Shown here piece after piece: positions 38,235 to 48,366 of a stretch of DNA of 64,000 nt (its first letter is position 1; every line of letters starts with the position of its first letter). A model generated the notes under the pieces. It was not told the origin of the DNA. It did not search any database and saw only the letters and a list, made by a program, of their open reading frames with translations. A program made the translations under genes and the position numbers. The DNA lies in assembly GCA_963762575.1 (NCBI GenBank), contig CAVXLL010000001.1, positions 806,001 to 870,000 on the forward strand. Reading direction: 5' to 3'. The stretch is from AP-15 sp963762575. GTDB lineage: Bacteria; Pseudomonadota; Alphaproteobacteria; ATCC43930; CGMCC-115725.

Positions 38235-38886
38235 TTACGACGCCATATTGCGGACCGTCGACGATAGAGAACATCCGTGCGTGGGGAGGGTCATTGCGAC
38301 GAGCTGGTCGGTGATGTCGACGATTTCGTCGGGATCGGCTCCCTGATCACCCGATGTACTGACGGTGGAGGTGACCCCGTAGATCGTCACGGTGCCGTCG
38401 GCGTTGACCATGCCGGTGATGTTGCGCAGCCCGTCGGTCGCAGTCGGGAAATAATTTCCCACCGTGTAATCCGTCCCGAGGTCGAGGCCGTCCTGCAATG
38501 TGTAGTCGAGCACCCATTGTCCGGTGGGGTATTGAAGGTCCACTTCTCAAGCCCGGCGACGGGGGTCTTTGCAATGACCCCGTCACCCTCCTCGGCCACA
38601 TAGAACGTAGTCGCATTGGCGAACCATGCCCACCTGACATACCGTGTGATGCCGTTGCTGCCGCTGCCTTTGGTCACATAAAGCGTGTTGTTGAAGATTG
38701 TCTCGCCGCGGAAGTTGTTGTCTTTGCCCGACTTGTCTGCTGTCGTGCTATACGGCATTCCGGTTGGCGGACTGGTCTGGTTAACCGATAAGCAGTACTG
38801 AAACCGTTCGAGGCACCGAGTGTTCCCTGCTGTTGCCCGATGACTGTCGTCTCGGGATCGCTGCTGCCAGGCGTTATCGACCGCAC
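38235..38886 (-). pseudogene. decayed secreted beta-propeller-like protein gene
   Basis: Three minus-strand frames give pieces of one protein: PGSSDPETTVIGQQQG and GNGFSTAYRLT-type sequence, then TLYVTKGSGSNGI and ANATTFYVAEEGDGV, then TGQWVLDYTLQDGLDLG, DGLRNITGMVNADGTVTIYG and GDQGADPDEIVDITD. The pattern (YVADEGDG, LQDGLDLG, GLRNITG, ADPxxxVxITD) is that of the C-terminal part of large secreted proteins of unknown role. Frameshifts near 38530 and 38740 and the lack of a start show it is not functional. Confidence 0.6.
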
Positions 38887-39095
38887 ACCGGTGTTATTGA
38901 CGATGTTTGGTGGGCGGTGGTGAGCCGCCGTTGCCGGCGTTGCCGGCCAGCAAATATTTGGCTTTGGCCTTTGCCGTCGTGTCGGATCGGCATCCGCAAA
39001 ATTTATGGTAGGCTCCCCGGTGTTGGCGCCGTGGCCGAGAATTCCGGCAGAGATGCCGCTTTTTGGCCGTCGCCCATCAAGGGAGGACAGCAGAA
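38887..39095. other. intergenic region before binding-protein array
   Basis: About 200 bp without a convincing gene. It should contain the promoter of the transport operon, but no clear -35/-10 pair is seen. GGGAGG before 39096 is the ribosome binding site of the first gene. Confidence 0.4.
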
Positions 39096-40691
39096 ATGAA
39101 GGGGCAAATATGCGCGCTCGCGGCAGCGGGGATTTTGGTCGCGGCGACAGCCTCCGGAAAGGCCTTTGCCCAAAAGCAAGGCGGTATCCTAAGGGAGTAC
39201 ATTATCGACAGCCCGGCGAGCATGTCGATCCACGAGGAAACGACCGTCGTGGCTGAGCGTCCTATGATGGCGGTTTTTAACAACCTCGTGCTGTTCGATC
39301 AGCACGTCGCGCAGAACAGCCTCTCCGACATCGTGCCGGAGCTCGCCACCGACTGGGCGTGGGACGAGGATGGCACGAGGCTGGTTTTCCACCTTCGCCA
39401 AGGTGTGAGATGGCATGACGGCAAGCCGTTCACTGCCGCCGACGTCAAGTGCACTTGGGACCTGATGCAGGGGAAGAGCGCCGAGCGGCTGCGCGTCAAC
39501 CCGCGCAAGTCCTGGTACGCCAACCTCTCCGAAATCGTCCCCAACGGCGATTCCGAAGTGACGTTTGTGCTGAAGCGGCCGCAGCCGGCTTTTATCGCGT
39601 TGCTCGCCACCGGCATGTCTCCGGTCTATCCGTGCCACGTCTCGCCGGCTCAGATGCGCCAGCATCCGATCGGCACGGGCCCATTCAAATTCGTGGAGTT
39701 CAAGCCCAACGAGTTCATCAAGGTGGTGAAGAACCCGGATTACTGGAAACCGGGTCTCCCCCATCTCGATGCAATCGAGTACACGCTCCTGCGCAACCGC
39801 TCGACCGCCATTCTCGCCTTTGTCGCCGGTAAGTACGAGCTGACCTTCGCCGGCACTCTGACTATTCCGCTGACCGAGGACCTGGAAAAGCAGCGGCCCG
39901 ATGCGGTATGTGAGATGCCGCCGGGCAGCGTCAGCACCAATCTGATCATCAACCGCGAGAAGCCGCCCTTCGACAAGCCCGAGCTGCGCCGGGCGATGTC
40001 GCTGGCGATCGACCGGCAGGCGTTTATCGATATCCTGACCGAGGGCAAGGGGTTTCGCGCGGCGGCGATGCAGCCGCCGCCCGGCGGTCAGTGGGGGATG
40101 CCGCTCGATATGCTCGAAAAGCTGCCCGGCTACGGGCCGGATGTCGCCGCCAATCGTGAAAACGCCCGCGAGATTATGAAAAAGCTCGGTTATGGGCCAG
40201 ACAAACGAATGCGCATCAAGGTGACGACCCGCGACATCCCGCCATATCGCGACCCGGCGGTGATCCTGATCGACCAGCTGAAGGAGATCTACATCGACGG
40301 CGAGCTCGAGCCGGTCGATACCGCGCAATGGTATCCCAAGGTGCAGCGCAAGGATTACAGCGTCGCGCTCAACCTCACTGGCACGCAGGTCGACGACCCC
40401 GACGCGATGCTCTACGAGAACTATGCCTGCGGCGGGGTCGGCAACTACAACGGCTATTGCAACCCCGAGATCGACAAAATGATCGAGCAGCAATCGATGG
40501 AAGCGGACCAGGAAAAGCGCACGCAGCTCGTTTGGGAGATCGAGCGGCGGCTGACCGAGGATGATGCCAAGCCGCTGATCTATTTCAATCGAGGCGGCAT
40601 CTGCTGGGACCCCAAGGTCAAAGGGCTGACCGTCATGGTCAACAGCATTTACAACGGCTGGCGCATGGAAGACGTCTGGCTCGACCAGTGA
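39096..40691 (+). CDS. ABC transporter family-5 solute-binding protein, paralog 1
   Basis: 531 residues with a signal peptide (CALAAAGILVAATASGKAFA). It is the periplasmic binding protein of a dipeptide/oligopeptide-type (SBP_bac_5) importer. Typical segments are NNLVLFDQHVAQNSLSDIVP, LRQGVRWHDGKPFTAADVKC, GTGPFKFVEFKPNE, LRRAMSLAIDRQAFID and the end SIYNGWRMEDVWLDQ. The start at 39096 has GGGAGG 9 nt upstream. It opens an operon of five paralogs sharing this architecture. The ligand is unknown. Family members bind peptides, nickel chelates, sugars or opines. Confidence 0.93.
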   Translation: MKGQICALAAAGILVAATASGKAFAQKQGGILREYIIDSPASMSIHEETTVVAERPMMAVFNNLVLFDQHVAQNSLSDIVPELATDWAWDEDGTRLVFHLRQGVRWHDGKPFTAADVKCTWDLMQGKSAERLRVNPRKSWYANLSEIVPNGDSEVTFVLKRPQPAFIALLATGMSPVYPCHVSPAQMRQHPIGTGPFKFVEFKPNEFIKVVKNPDYWKPGLPHLDAIEYTLLRNRSTAILAFVAGKYELTFAGTLTIPLTEDLEKQRPDAVCEMPPGSVSTNLIINREKPPFDKPELRRAMSLAIDRQAFIDILTEGKGFRAAAMQPPPGGQWGMPLDMLEKLPGYGPDVAANRENAREIMKKLGYGPDKRMRIKVTTRDIPPYRDPAVILIDQLKEIYIDGELEPVDTAQWYPKVQRKDYSVALNLTGTQVDDPDAMLYENYACGGVGNYNGYCNPEIDKMIEQQSMEADQEKRTQLVWEIERRLTEDDAKPLIYFNRGGICWDPKVKGLTVMVNSIYNGWRMEDVWLDQ

Positions 40692-40716
40692 CGGCTCGGC
40701 GGCGGTGGGAGGAAAT

Positions 40717-42312
40717 ATGACCAAAACCTGTCGGACGTTCGCGATGCTCGGCGTGCTCGCCGCTGCAATTGCCGCAGCGCCGGCGCTCGCGCAAAAATCC
40801 GGAGACGTTCTCAAGATCTCGTTTTTCGATAATCCAGCAAGTATGTCGCTGCACGAGGAAGCGACCGGCGCGGCGCTGCGGCCGATGATGGGCGTGTTCA
40901 ACAATCTCGTCATATTCGATCAGCACGTGGCACAGAACAGCCCGGACTCGATCATCCCCGATCTGGCGACGAGCTGGGCCTGGAGCGAGGACGGCAAGGA
41001 GCTGACCTTCCCGTTGCGCCAGGGGGTCAAATGGCACGACGGCAAACCATTTGCCGCCGCCGACGTCAAATGCACCTGGGATCTCCTGCTGGGCATCGGC
41101 AGCGAAAAGCTGCGCGTCAACCCGCGCAAGACCTGGTACCTCAACCTCGACCGGGTAACCACGAACGGCGACTACGAAGTCACCTTTCACCTGAAGCGGC
41201 CGCAGCCGGCATTGCTGTCGCTGCTGGCGTCCGGGTGGTCGCCGGTCTATCCCTGCCATGTGCCGGCGCGCGAGATGCGCACTCATCCGATCGGCACCGG
41301 CCCGTTCAAATTCGTGGAGTTCAAACCGAATGAGGTCGTCCGAGTGACGCGAAACCCGGATTACTGGAAACCGGGCCGGCCCTATCTCGACGGCATCGAA
41401 TGGCACATCATAAAGGATATCGCCACGCGAAACCTGACGTTCATCGCCGGCACGTTCGACATCTCTTCGCCCTACGGCACGACGGTACCGTTGCTGGAGG
41501 ATGTCAGGAAGCAGGCGCCGCAGGCGAACTGCGAGCTGACTGCGACCAACGTCGCCCGCAACCTGATCCTCAACCCGGCGAAACCGCCGTTCGACAACCC
41601 GGATCTGCGCCGGGCGGTGGCGCTCAGCCTCGATCGCAAGGCGTTTATCGATATCCTCACGCAAGGCAAAGGGGATATCGGCGCCACGATGTTGCCGCCA
41701 CCCGAAGGATTGTGGGGGATGCCGCCCGAGATGCTGGCGACCTTGCCGGGCTACGATCCCGACATCGAGAAGAACCGCGCTGAAGCGCGCAAGATCATGG
41801 AGAAGCTCGGCTACGGGCCCGACCACCGGCTCTCCCTCACCTTGTCCTCGCGCAATATCCCCGCCTACCGTGATCCGGCGGTTATCCTGATCGATCAGCT
41901 CAAGGACATCTACATCGACGCCGAGCTGGAGCCGGTGGAAACCGCCAACTGGTTCCCCAAGATCTACCGCAAGGACTACACGATCGCCATCAATGGCACC
42001 GAGAGCGGCGTCGACGACCCCGACCAGCAATTCTATGAGAACTTCGTGTGCGGGGCGGTGCGGAACTACACCGGCTACTGCAATCCGGAAGTCGACACGC
42101 TGATCGACCGGCAATCGGCTGAGCCCGACCGAGAAAAACGCAAGCAGCTGGTCTGGCAGATCGAAAGGCGGCTGGCCGAGGACGGCGCCCGACCGATCAT
42201 CTTCTATCCGCGCGGCGGCACCTGCATGCAGCCCTATGTCAAGGGGCTGACCACAATGGTCAACAGCATCTACAACGGCTACCGGATGGAAGACGTTTGG
42301 CTCGACAAATAA
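40717..42312 (+). CDS. ABC transporter family-5 solute-binding protein, paralog 2
   Basis: 531 residues, signal peptide AMLGVLAAAIAAAPALA. It is collinear with paralog 1 throughout (NNLVIFDQHVAQNSPDSIIP, KPRKTWYLNL-type segment, GTGPFKFVEFKPNEVVR, LRRAVALSLDRKAFIDILTQ, SIYNGYRMEDVWLDK). Differences cluster in the ligand-cleft segments (IIKDIATRNLTFIAGTFDIS), so ligand preference probably differs. The ATG at 40717 has GGGAGGAA and follows the previous stop by 25 bp. Confidence 0.93.
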   Translation: MTKTCRTFAMLGVLAAAIAAAPALAQKSGDVLKISFFDNPASMSLHEEATGAALRPMMGVFNNLVIFDQHVAQNSPDSIIPDLATSWAWSEDGKELTFPLRQGVKWHDGKPFAAADVKCTWDLLLGIGSEKLRVNPRKTWYLNLDRVTTNGDYEVTFHLKRPQPALLSLLASGWSPVYPCHVPAREMRTHPIGTGPFKFVEFKPNEVVRVTRNPDYWKPGRPYLDGIEWHIIKDIATRNLTFIAGTFDISSPYGTTVPLLEDVRKQAPQANCELTATNVARNLILNPAKPPFDNPDLRRAVALSLDRKAFIDILTQGKGDIGATMLPPPEGLWGMPPEMLATLPGYDPDIEKNRAEARKIMEKLGYGPDHRLSLTLSSRNIPAYRDPAVILIDQLKDIYIDAELEPVETANWFPKIYRKDYTIAINGTESGVDDPDQQFYENFVCGAVRNYTGYCNPEVDTLIDRQSAEPDREKRKQLVWQIERRLAEDGARPIIFYPRGGTCMQPYVKGLTTMVNSIYNGYRMEDVWLDK

Positions 42313-42346
42313 AAATGCTCGACAGATGAACAAGTAAGGCAGAGTA

Positions 42347-43945
42347 ATGACGCTCAAATTTCGTGCCGCCGCGGCAGCGGCCAGTGCGTTGCTGATTGCG
42401 CTATCGGGCGGCGGCACGGCATGCGCGCAAAAGGCCGGTGGCACTCTGCGGCTCTACAGCCCCGACAGCCCGGCGAACATGGCGATTCTCGAGGCACCGA
42501 CGCTCGTCGCGCAGATGCCGCTGATGGGCGTGTTCAACAACCTGATCACGTTCGACCAGCATAAGCCGCAGGTCAGCCTCGATACGATCGTGCCCGATCT
42601 GGCGACGAGCTGGTCGTGGAACGAAGACGGGACCGAGCTGACCTTTCAGTTGCGCAAGGGGGTCAAATGGCACGACGGCCAGCCGTTTACTGCCGCCGAT
42701 GTCAAGTGCACCTGGGATCTGCTCCTCGACAAGAGCCCCGACAAGCTGCGGCTCAATCCGCGCAAGACCGGATATGACAATCTCGCCGCGCTCAGCGCTA
42801 ACGGCGATTACGAGGTCACCTTTCACTTGAAGCGGCCGCAGCCGGCGTTTCCGATGCTGCTCGCCGGCGGGTTTTCGGTGATCTATCCCTGCCATGTGTC
42901 GGCGGCGCAGATGCGCCAGCATCCTATCGGCACCGGACCGTTCAAGTTTGTCGAATTCAAACCCAACGAAGACGTCAAGGTAACCCGCAACCCGGACTAC
43001 TGGAAGAAAGGCCGGCCGTATCTCGACGGCTTCGACTATACGATCATCAAAGACCCGTCGACGGCGGCCTTAGCGTTCGTTTCCGGGAAGTTCGACATGA
43101 CCTTTCCGTACAGCCTGAGCGTGCCGCAGTTCAACGACATGGAGAGCCAGGTGCCGCAGGCGATCTGCGAGCTGTCGCCCGGCAGCGTCAACCGCCACCT
43201 GCTGATCAATCGGGACAAACCGCCGTTCAGCAACCCGGACCTGCGGCGGGCGATGGCGCTCAGCATCGATCGCAAGGCCTTTGTCGACATCCTGACCCAA
43301 CGGAAGGGCGACATCGGCGGCATATTGCAGCCGCCGCCGGCCGGGCTATGGGGCATGCCGCCGGACGAGGTGATGAAGTTGCCGGGCTATGACCCCGACG
43401 TGCACAAGAGCCGCGAAGAGGCCCGCGATATCATGCAGAAGCTCGGCTACGGCCCTGACAAGCCGCTGAAGATCAAAGTGACTACGCGTGAGTGGTCGAT
43501 CTACCGAGACCCGGCCGTGCTGCTGATCGACCAGTTGAAGCACGTCTACATCGAGGGCGAGCTCGAACTCATCGACACCCCGCAATACTTTCCAAAAATT
43601 CAACGCAAGGACTACACTGTAGCGCTTAACTTGCAGACCAGCGGGCCGGATCCCGACCCGATTATCCAGCTGTTTTACGGCTGTGGTTCAAACCTTAACT
43701 GGGACGGTTATTGCAATCCTGAAATGGACAAGCTGATCGAGCAGCAATCGCGAGAGGGCGACCCGGGGCGGCGCAAGCAGCTGGTATGGACAATCGAGCG
43801 CAAATTGGCGGAGAACAACGTCAGGCCGATCATTTTCTATAACCCCGGCGGGACCTGCGAGCGGCCGTATGTCAAAGGGCTGACGATCATGGTCAACTAC
43901 ATCTTTGGCGGATGGCGCATGGAAGACGTCTGGCTCGACCAATAG
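42347..43945 (+). CDS. ABC transporter family-5 solute-binding protein, paralog 3
   Basis: 532 residues, signal peptide AASALLIALSGGGTACA. It has the shared framework (NNLITFDQHKPQVSLDTIVP, GTGPFKFVEFKPNEDVKV, LRRAMALSIDRKAFVDILTQ). Its C-terminal part differs most from the others (PDPIIQLFYGCGSNLNWDGY) and it ends IFGGWRMEDVWLDQ. It starts 34 bp after paralog 2 with a weak site, so it may rely on coupling. Confidence 0.92.
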   Translation: MTLKFRAAAAAASALLIALSGGGTACAQKAGGTLRLYSPDSPANMAILEAPTLVAQMPLMGVFNNLITFDQHKPQVSLDTIVPDLATSWSWNEDGTELTFQLRKGVKWHDGQPFTAADVKCTWDLLLDKSPDKLRLNPRKTGYDNLAALSANGDYEVTFHLKRPQPAFPMLLAGGFSVIYPCHVSAAQMRQHPIGTGPFKFVEFKPNEDVKVTRNPDYWKKGRPYLDGFDYTIIKDPSTAALAFVSGKFDMTFPYSLSVPQFNDMESQVPQAICELSPGSVNRHLLINRDKPPFSNPDLRRAMALSIDRKAFVDILTQRKGDIGGILQPPPAGLWGMPPDEVMKLPGYDPDVHKSREEARDIMQKLGYGPDKPLKIKVTTREWSIYRDPAVLLIDQLKHVYIEGELELIDTPQYFPKIQRKDYTVALNLQTSGPDPDPIIQLFYGCGSNLNWDGYCNPEMDKLIEQQSREGDPGRRKQLVWTIERKLAENNVRPIIFYNPGGTCERPYVKGLTIMVNYIFGGWRMEDVWLDQ

Positions 43946-43950
43946 CGATA

Positions 43951-45549
43951 ATGCGCAAGCTTCCAAGGCTGGCGGTGGCGGCTGCGCTGCTGATTACGTT
44001 TTTGGTGGCCGAGACCGCGTCCGCACAAAAGCCGGGCGGCGTGCTCCAGATTGCCCATCGCGACAGCCCGGCCAGCATGTCCACCCTCGAGGAAGTGACG
44101 ATTTCGACCGTGGCGCCGATGATGGCGGTGTTCAACAATCTCGTCATCTTCGACCAGCACGTGCCGCAAAACACATTGCAGTCGATCGTGCCGGACCTTG
44201 CCACAAGCTGGTCGTGGAACGAGGACGGCACTGAGCTGACCTTCCGCCTGCGCGAAGGTGTTCGCTGGCACGACGGGCAGCCATTTACCGCAAAGGATGT
44301 CCAGTGCACCTGGGACATGCTGCTCGGCAAGTCGGCTGCCAAATTCCGCATCAACCCGCGAAAATCGTGGTACTGGAACCTCGATCGGGTCACCGCCGAC
44401 GGAGATCACGGGGCGACCTTTCATCTAAGGCAGCCGCAACCGGCCCTGATTGCGCTCCTCGCCTCCGGTTATTCGCCGGTCTATCCCTGCCACGTGCCGC
44501 CACAGGAGATGCGCCAGCATCCGATTGGCACGGGGCCATTCAAATTCGTCTCATACAAGCCGGGCGAGTCGATCCGGCTGACCCGCAATCCGGATTATTG
44601 GAAACCGCGCCGGCCTTATCTCGACGGCATCGAATGGACGATCATCCCCAACCGCTCGACGGCGCTGCTGGCTTTCGTCGCGGGAAAGCTCGACATGACC
44701 TTTCCCTATGAGGTGACCGTCCCGTTGTTGAAGGACATCGAGCGCCAGGATCCGCAGGCGATCTGCGAACTGCGGCCGAGAGGCGTCAGCAGCACATTGA
44801 TCGTCAATCGCAACGCACCGCCGTTCGACAATCCCGATCTGCGCCGCGCGATGGCGCTGACCTTGGACCGCCAAGCCTTCATCGATGTGCTGAGCGGCGG
44901 CCAGGGCGACATTGGCGCCGCGATGCTGCCCCCGCCGGAGGGATTGTGGGGCATGCCGCCGGATCGCCTCAGGACTTTGCCGGGGTATGACCCCGACGTG
45001 CAGAAGAACCGCGGGGAAGCCCGTAAGATCATGCAGCGGCTCGGCTATGGGCCCGATAATCTGCTCGCGGTCAAGGTGGCGGCCCGCAACATCCCGCTCT
45101 ACCGGGACCCGGCAGTCATGCTGATCGACCAGCTCAAGGAAATATTTATCGCCGGCGAGCTCGACATTGTCGAAACCGCCAACTGGAACCCGAAGGTCAC
45201 GCGCCGGGAATACATGGTCGGGCTCGAAAATACCGGCAGTGCGGTGGTCGACGACCCCGACCAGCAATTGTATGAAAGCTACGCCTGCGATTCGGACCGA
45301 AATTTCACTGGATATTGCAATCGCCAGCTCGAGAATCAGTTCCACCGGCAGTCGCGCGAGACTGACCAGGCAAAGCGCAAGCAGCTGGTCTGGGACATCG
45401 ACACGACACTGCAAGAGGAAGGAGCGCGACCGGTTATCTTCCACACGCGTGGGGCGACTTGCTGGCATCCTCAGGTCAAAGGGCTGACGACGATGGTCAA
45501 CAGCATGGTCAATGGCTGGCGCATGGAAGACGTATGGCTCGACCGGTGA
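43951..45549 (+). CDS. ABC transporter family-5 solute-binding protein, paralog 4
   Basis: 532 residues, signal peptide RLAVAAALLITFLVAETASA. It has the shared framework (NNLVIFDQHVPQNTLQSIVP, GTGPFKFVSYKPGESIRL, LRRAMALTLDRQAFIDVLSG, ending MVNGWRMEDVWLDR). It begins 5 bp after paralog 3, and its TGA overlaps the GTG start of paralog 5. Confidence 0.93.
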   Translation: MRKLPRLAVAAALLITFLVAETASAQKPGGVLQIAHRDSPASMSTLEEVTISTVAPMMAVFNNLVIFDQHVPQNTLQSIVPDLATSWSWNEDGTELTFRLREGVRWHDGQPFTAKDVQCTWDMLLGKSAAKFRINPRKSWYWNLDRVTADGDHGATFHLRQPQPALIALLASGYSPVYPCHVPPQEMRQHPIGTGPFKFVSYKPGESIRLTRNPDYWKPRRPYLDGIEWTIIPNRSTALLAFVAGKLDMTFPYEVTVPLLKDIERQDPQAICELRPRGVSSTLIVNRNAPPFDNPDLRRAMALTLDRQAFIDVLSGGQGDIGAAMLPPPEGLWGMPPDRLRTLPGYDPDVQKNRGEARKIMQRLGYGPDNLLAVKVAARNIPLYRDPAVMLIDQLKEIFIAGELDIVETANWNPKVTRREYMVGLENTGSAVVDDPDQQLYESYACDSDRNFTGYCNRQLENQFHRQSRETDQAKRKQLVWDIDTTLQEEGARPVIFHTRGATCWHPQVKGLTTMVNSMVNGWRMEDVWLDR

Positions 45550-47147
45550 AAGCACGAGCACTATTGACGGCCGTCGCGGCGGCAAGTTGGTTCTTCGTGG
45601 GAATGCCGGCGCCGGAAGCGATGGCGCAGAAAGCTGGCGGTGCCTTGAAAATCTATAACCGCGACAGCCCGCCGAGCATGTCGATCCTCGAAGAGTCGGC
45701 GCTGTCGACCGTGCTGCCGATGATGGGCGTGTTCAACAACCTCGTCGTTTACGATCAGCACGTTGCGCAAAACAACGCGCAGTCGATCGTGCCGGAGCTT
45801 GCCACCGAATGGTCATGGAGCGAGGACGAGACGCGGCTCACCTTCAAACTGCGCGAAGGCGTCAAATGGCATGACGGCGAGCCGTTCACTGCCCGGGACG
45901 TCAAATGCACTTGGGACCTGCTGACCGGCAAGGCGAGCGAGAGGCTACGCATCAACCCCCGGAAGACTTGGTACAGCAACCTCGAAGAGGTGGTCCCCGA
46001 TGGCGACGGTGAGGTCTCGTTTGTCTTAAAACGGCCACAACCGTCGCTGATCGCGTTGCTGGCTTCCGGTTTCGCGCCGATCTATCCCTGCCACATCCCG
46101 CCGCACGAGATGCGCACCCATCCGATCGGGACTGGTCCGTTCAAATTTGTCGAGTTCCAGCCGAACGAACGGATCCGAGTGACCCGAAACCCGGATTATT
46201 GGAAAAAGGGCCGGCCATACCTTGACGGCATCGAATACACGATCATTCCGAACCGCGCGACGGCGCTGCTGGCCTTCGAGACCGCTCAATTCGACATGAC
46301 CTGGCCCTATGACGTGCCGGTCCCGCTGCTGAAGGAGGTGGAAAGCCAGGCGCCGCAGGCGGTCTGCGAGACGGCGCCGCTCAATGCCAACCGCAATCTG
46401 ATCATCAACCGCGACGTGCCGCCCTTCGACAACCCGGAGATCCGGCGCGCGATGGCGCTCGCCCTCGACCGCAAGGCGTTCATCGACATTCTCGACGAGG
46501 GGCAGGGTGATATCGGCGGCGCGATGCTGCCGCCCCCGGCGGGGGTATGGGGCCTGCCGCCCGAGATGTTGAAGGGACTCCCCGGCTACGATCCCGAAGT
46601 CGAGAAGAGCCGGGCGGAAGCGCGCGCGATCATGGAAAGGGCCGGCTACGGGCCCGACAAGCCGCTCCAGGTGAAGTTATCGATCCGCAACATCCCGATC
46701 ATCCGCGACCCGGCAATCATTCTGATAGATCAGTTGAAAACCATCTACGTCGAAGCCGAGCTCGATTCCATCGAGTCCGTCAGCTGGTTTCCGAAAGTGT
46801 TCCGCAGGGATTACACGGTCGGCCTCAACATGACCGCGGGCGCCATCGACGATCCCGACCAGCAATTCTATGAGAACTACGCTTGCGGAGCGCAGCGCAA
46901 CATCACCGACTACTGTAACCCCGAACTCGAAAAAGAGTTCGCCCGCGAGTCGATCGAAGCCGACCAGGAGAAGCGCAAAGAGCTGGTGTGGGAGATCGAC
47001 CGCAAGCTGCAGGAGGACGGCGCCCGGCCGATCATTTTTTACTATCGTGCCGCGAGCTGCCAGCAGCCCTACGTCAAAGGGCTGATAATCATGGTCAACA
47101 GCATCTACAACGGCTGGCGGTTCGAAGACATTTGGCTGGACCGTTAG
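45546..47147 (+). CDS. ABC transporter family-5 solute-binding protein, paralog 5
   Basis: 533 residues with a GTG start overlapping the previous stop (GTGA). Signal peptide LLTAVAAASWFFVGMPAPEA. The framework segments are NNLVVYDQHVAQNNAQSIVP, GTGPFKFVEFQPNERIRV, IRRAMALALDRKAFIDILDE and SIYNGWRFEDIWLDR. It is the last intact paralog before the permease genes. Confidence 0.93.
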   Translation: MKARALLTAVAAASWFFVGMPAPEAMAQKAGGALKIYNRDSPPSMSILEESALSTVLPMMGVFNNLVVYDQHVAQNNAQSIVPELATEWSWSEDETRLTFKLREGVKWHDGEPFTARDVKCTWDLLTGKASERLRINPRKTWYSNLEEVVPDGDGEVSFVLKRPQPSLIALLASGFAPIYPCHIPPHEMRTHPIGTGPFKFVEFQPNERIRVTRNPDYWKKGRPYLDGIEYTIIPNRATALLAFETAQFDMTWPYDVPVPLLKEVESQAPQAVCETAPLNANRNLIINRDVPPFDNPEIRRAMALALDRKAFIDILDEGQGDIGGAMLPPPAGVWGLPPEMLKGLPGYDPEVEKSRAEARAIMERAGYGPDKPLQVKLSIRNIPIIRDPAIILIDQLKTIYVEAELDSIESVSWFPKVFRRDYTVGLNMTAGAIDDPDQQFYENYACGAQRNITDYCNPELEKEFARESIEADQEKRKELVWEIDRKLQEDGARPIIFYYRAASCQQPYVKGLIIMVNSIYNGWRFEDIWLDR

Positions 47148-47226
47148 CCCGGCGAAACTGCCAGGTTCACTCCCTTGCCACCGCCCGAGCGGCACCCGCT
47201 GGCAGCCACAGCTCAAGGCGGCCGAC

Positions 47227-47283
47227 GATGGTCAAACGCATCTACAACGGGTACCGCATCGTGGACATCTGCTCGATAAGTAG
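47227..47283 (+). pseudogene. vestigial 3' end of a sixth solute-binding protein
   Basis: Between paralog 5 and the permease a short stretch reads MVKRIYNGYRIVDI, then CTCGATAAGTAG. Allowing one missing G it becomes IWLDK-stop, matching the common paralog ending MVNSIYNGYRMEDVWLDK. Nothing upstream (47148-47226) resembles the rest of the gene, so nearly all of a sixth copy has been deleted. Confidence 0.7.
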
Positions 47284-47390
47284 CGCCCCGACCCATCACG
47301 CAGACGCGATCGACCGGAGCGAGCGAGGCATGCTATCGTCGGACCCGTCACCTCGCGGACCACCCCCTCCGCAGGTCAGGGAGCAGAACA

Positions 47391-48338
47391 GTGGGAGCCT
47401 ATCTGGTGCGGCGTTTCGGCCTGATGCTCCTGACTTTATTCGGGATCTCGGTGATCATCTTTCTGATGCTGCGCCTCGCGCCGGGCAATATCGCCGATAT
47501 CCTGTTCGATGCGGCAGGCTTTGTCGACCCGGCCGACAAGGCCAAGATCATGGAGGATCTCGGCCTCGATAAGCCGATACCGGTGCAATATGCGCAGTGG
47601 ATCGGCGGCCTATTGCACGGCGATCTCGGTTACTCCTACGTGTCGGACCGGCCGGCGCTCGACGAGATTCTGCCGCGCATCCCGATCACCGCCAAGGTCG
47701 GGGGCCTGGCTTTGTCGTTTGCGGTGCTGATCGGCGTCCCGCTCGGGGTCATCAGCGCCGTCAAGCAAAATACCCGCCTCGATTACTTCCTGCGCGTCAT
47801 CAGCCTCTCCGGTCTGTCGATGCCGGCATTCTGGCTCGGGTTGCTGGTCCTGATGTTTTTTGTCAGCTATTTCGGCACGATCCCGATCTACACCGATGCG
47901 CCGCAATCCTTCTGGGCCGCGCTCGGGATGTACAGCATCCCGGCGGCCGTCGTCGGCTTCCGCAGCTCGGCGCTGATGACGCGCCTGACCCGCTCGTCGA
48001 TGTTGGAGGTGCTGCGGCAGGACTATATCCGCACGGCACGCTCCAAAGGAGCATCCGAGAACGTCGTCAACTACCATCATGCGCTTAAGAACGCGGTTCT
48101 GCCGGTCGTCACCGTCATCGGCATCGAGGCCGCCTTTCTGATGGGCGGCTTGATCGTCACCGAGACCGTCTTCAACATTCCCGGAGTGGCGCGGTTTCTC
48201 GTCGAGGCCATTCGCTGGCGCGACTATCCGATCGTTCAGAACCTGGTGATGTACATCGCGATCATCGTCGTGTTCGTCAACTTTACGGTGGACATGCTGT
48301 ACGCGGCGTTGGACCCGCGGATCAAATATTCGGGCTAG
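47391..48338 (+). CDS. ABC transporter permease, DppB/OppB type
   Basis: 315 residues with a GTG start behind GGGAG. Six membrane helices begin LVRRFGLMLLTLFGISVIIF. The typical extracytoplasmic loop (APGNIADILFDAAGFVDPAD) and the EAA loop (YIRTARSKGASENVVNYHHALKNAVLPV, shown here only by position about 215-240) contact the ATPases. It forms the channel with the next gene product for ligands delivered by the upstream binding proteins. Confidence 0.93.
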   Translation: MGAYLVRRFGLMLLTLFGISVIIFLMLRLAPGNIADILFDAAGFVDPADKAKIMEDLGLDKPIPVQYAQWIGGLLHGDLGYSYVSDRPALDEILPRIPITAKVGGLALSFAVLIGVPLGVISAVKQNTRLDYFLRVISLSGLSMPAFWLGLLVLMFFVSYFGTIPIYTDAPQSFWAALGMYSIPAAVVGFRSSALMTRLTRSSMLEVLRQDYIRTARSKGASENVVNYHHALKNAVLPVVTVIGIEAAFLMGGLIVTETVFNIPGVARFLVEAIRWRDYPIVQNLVMYIAIIVVFVNFTVDMLYAALDPRIKYSG

Positions 48339-48366
48339 AGCGAACAAACTTCAGCCGGAGGACCAC

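Noticed and set aside
39189..42444. Two long minus-strand frames opposite binding-protein paralogs 1 and 2
   Set aside because: They mirror each other only because the paralogs on the plus strand are similar; no ribosome binding sites or recognisable domains.
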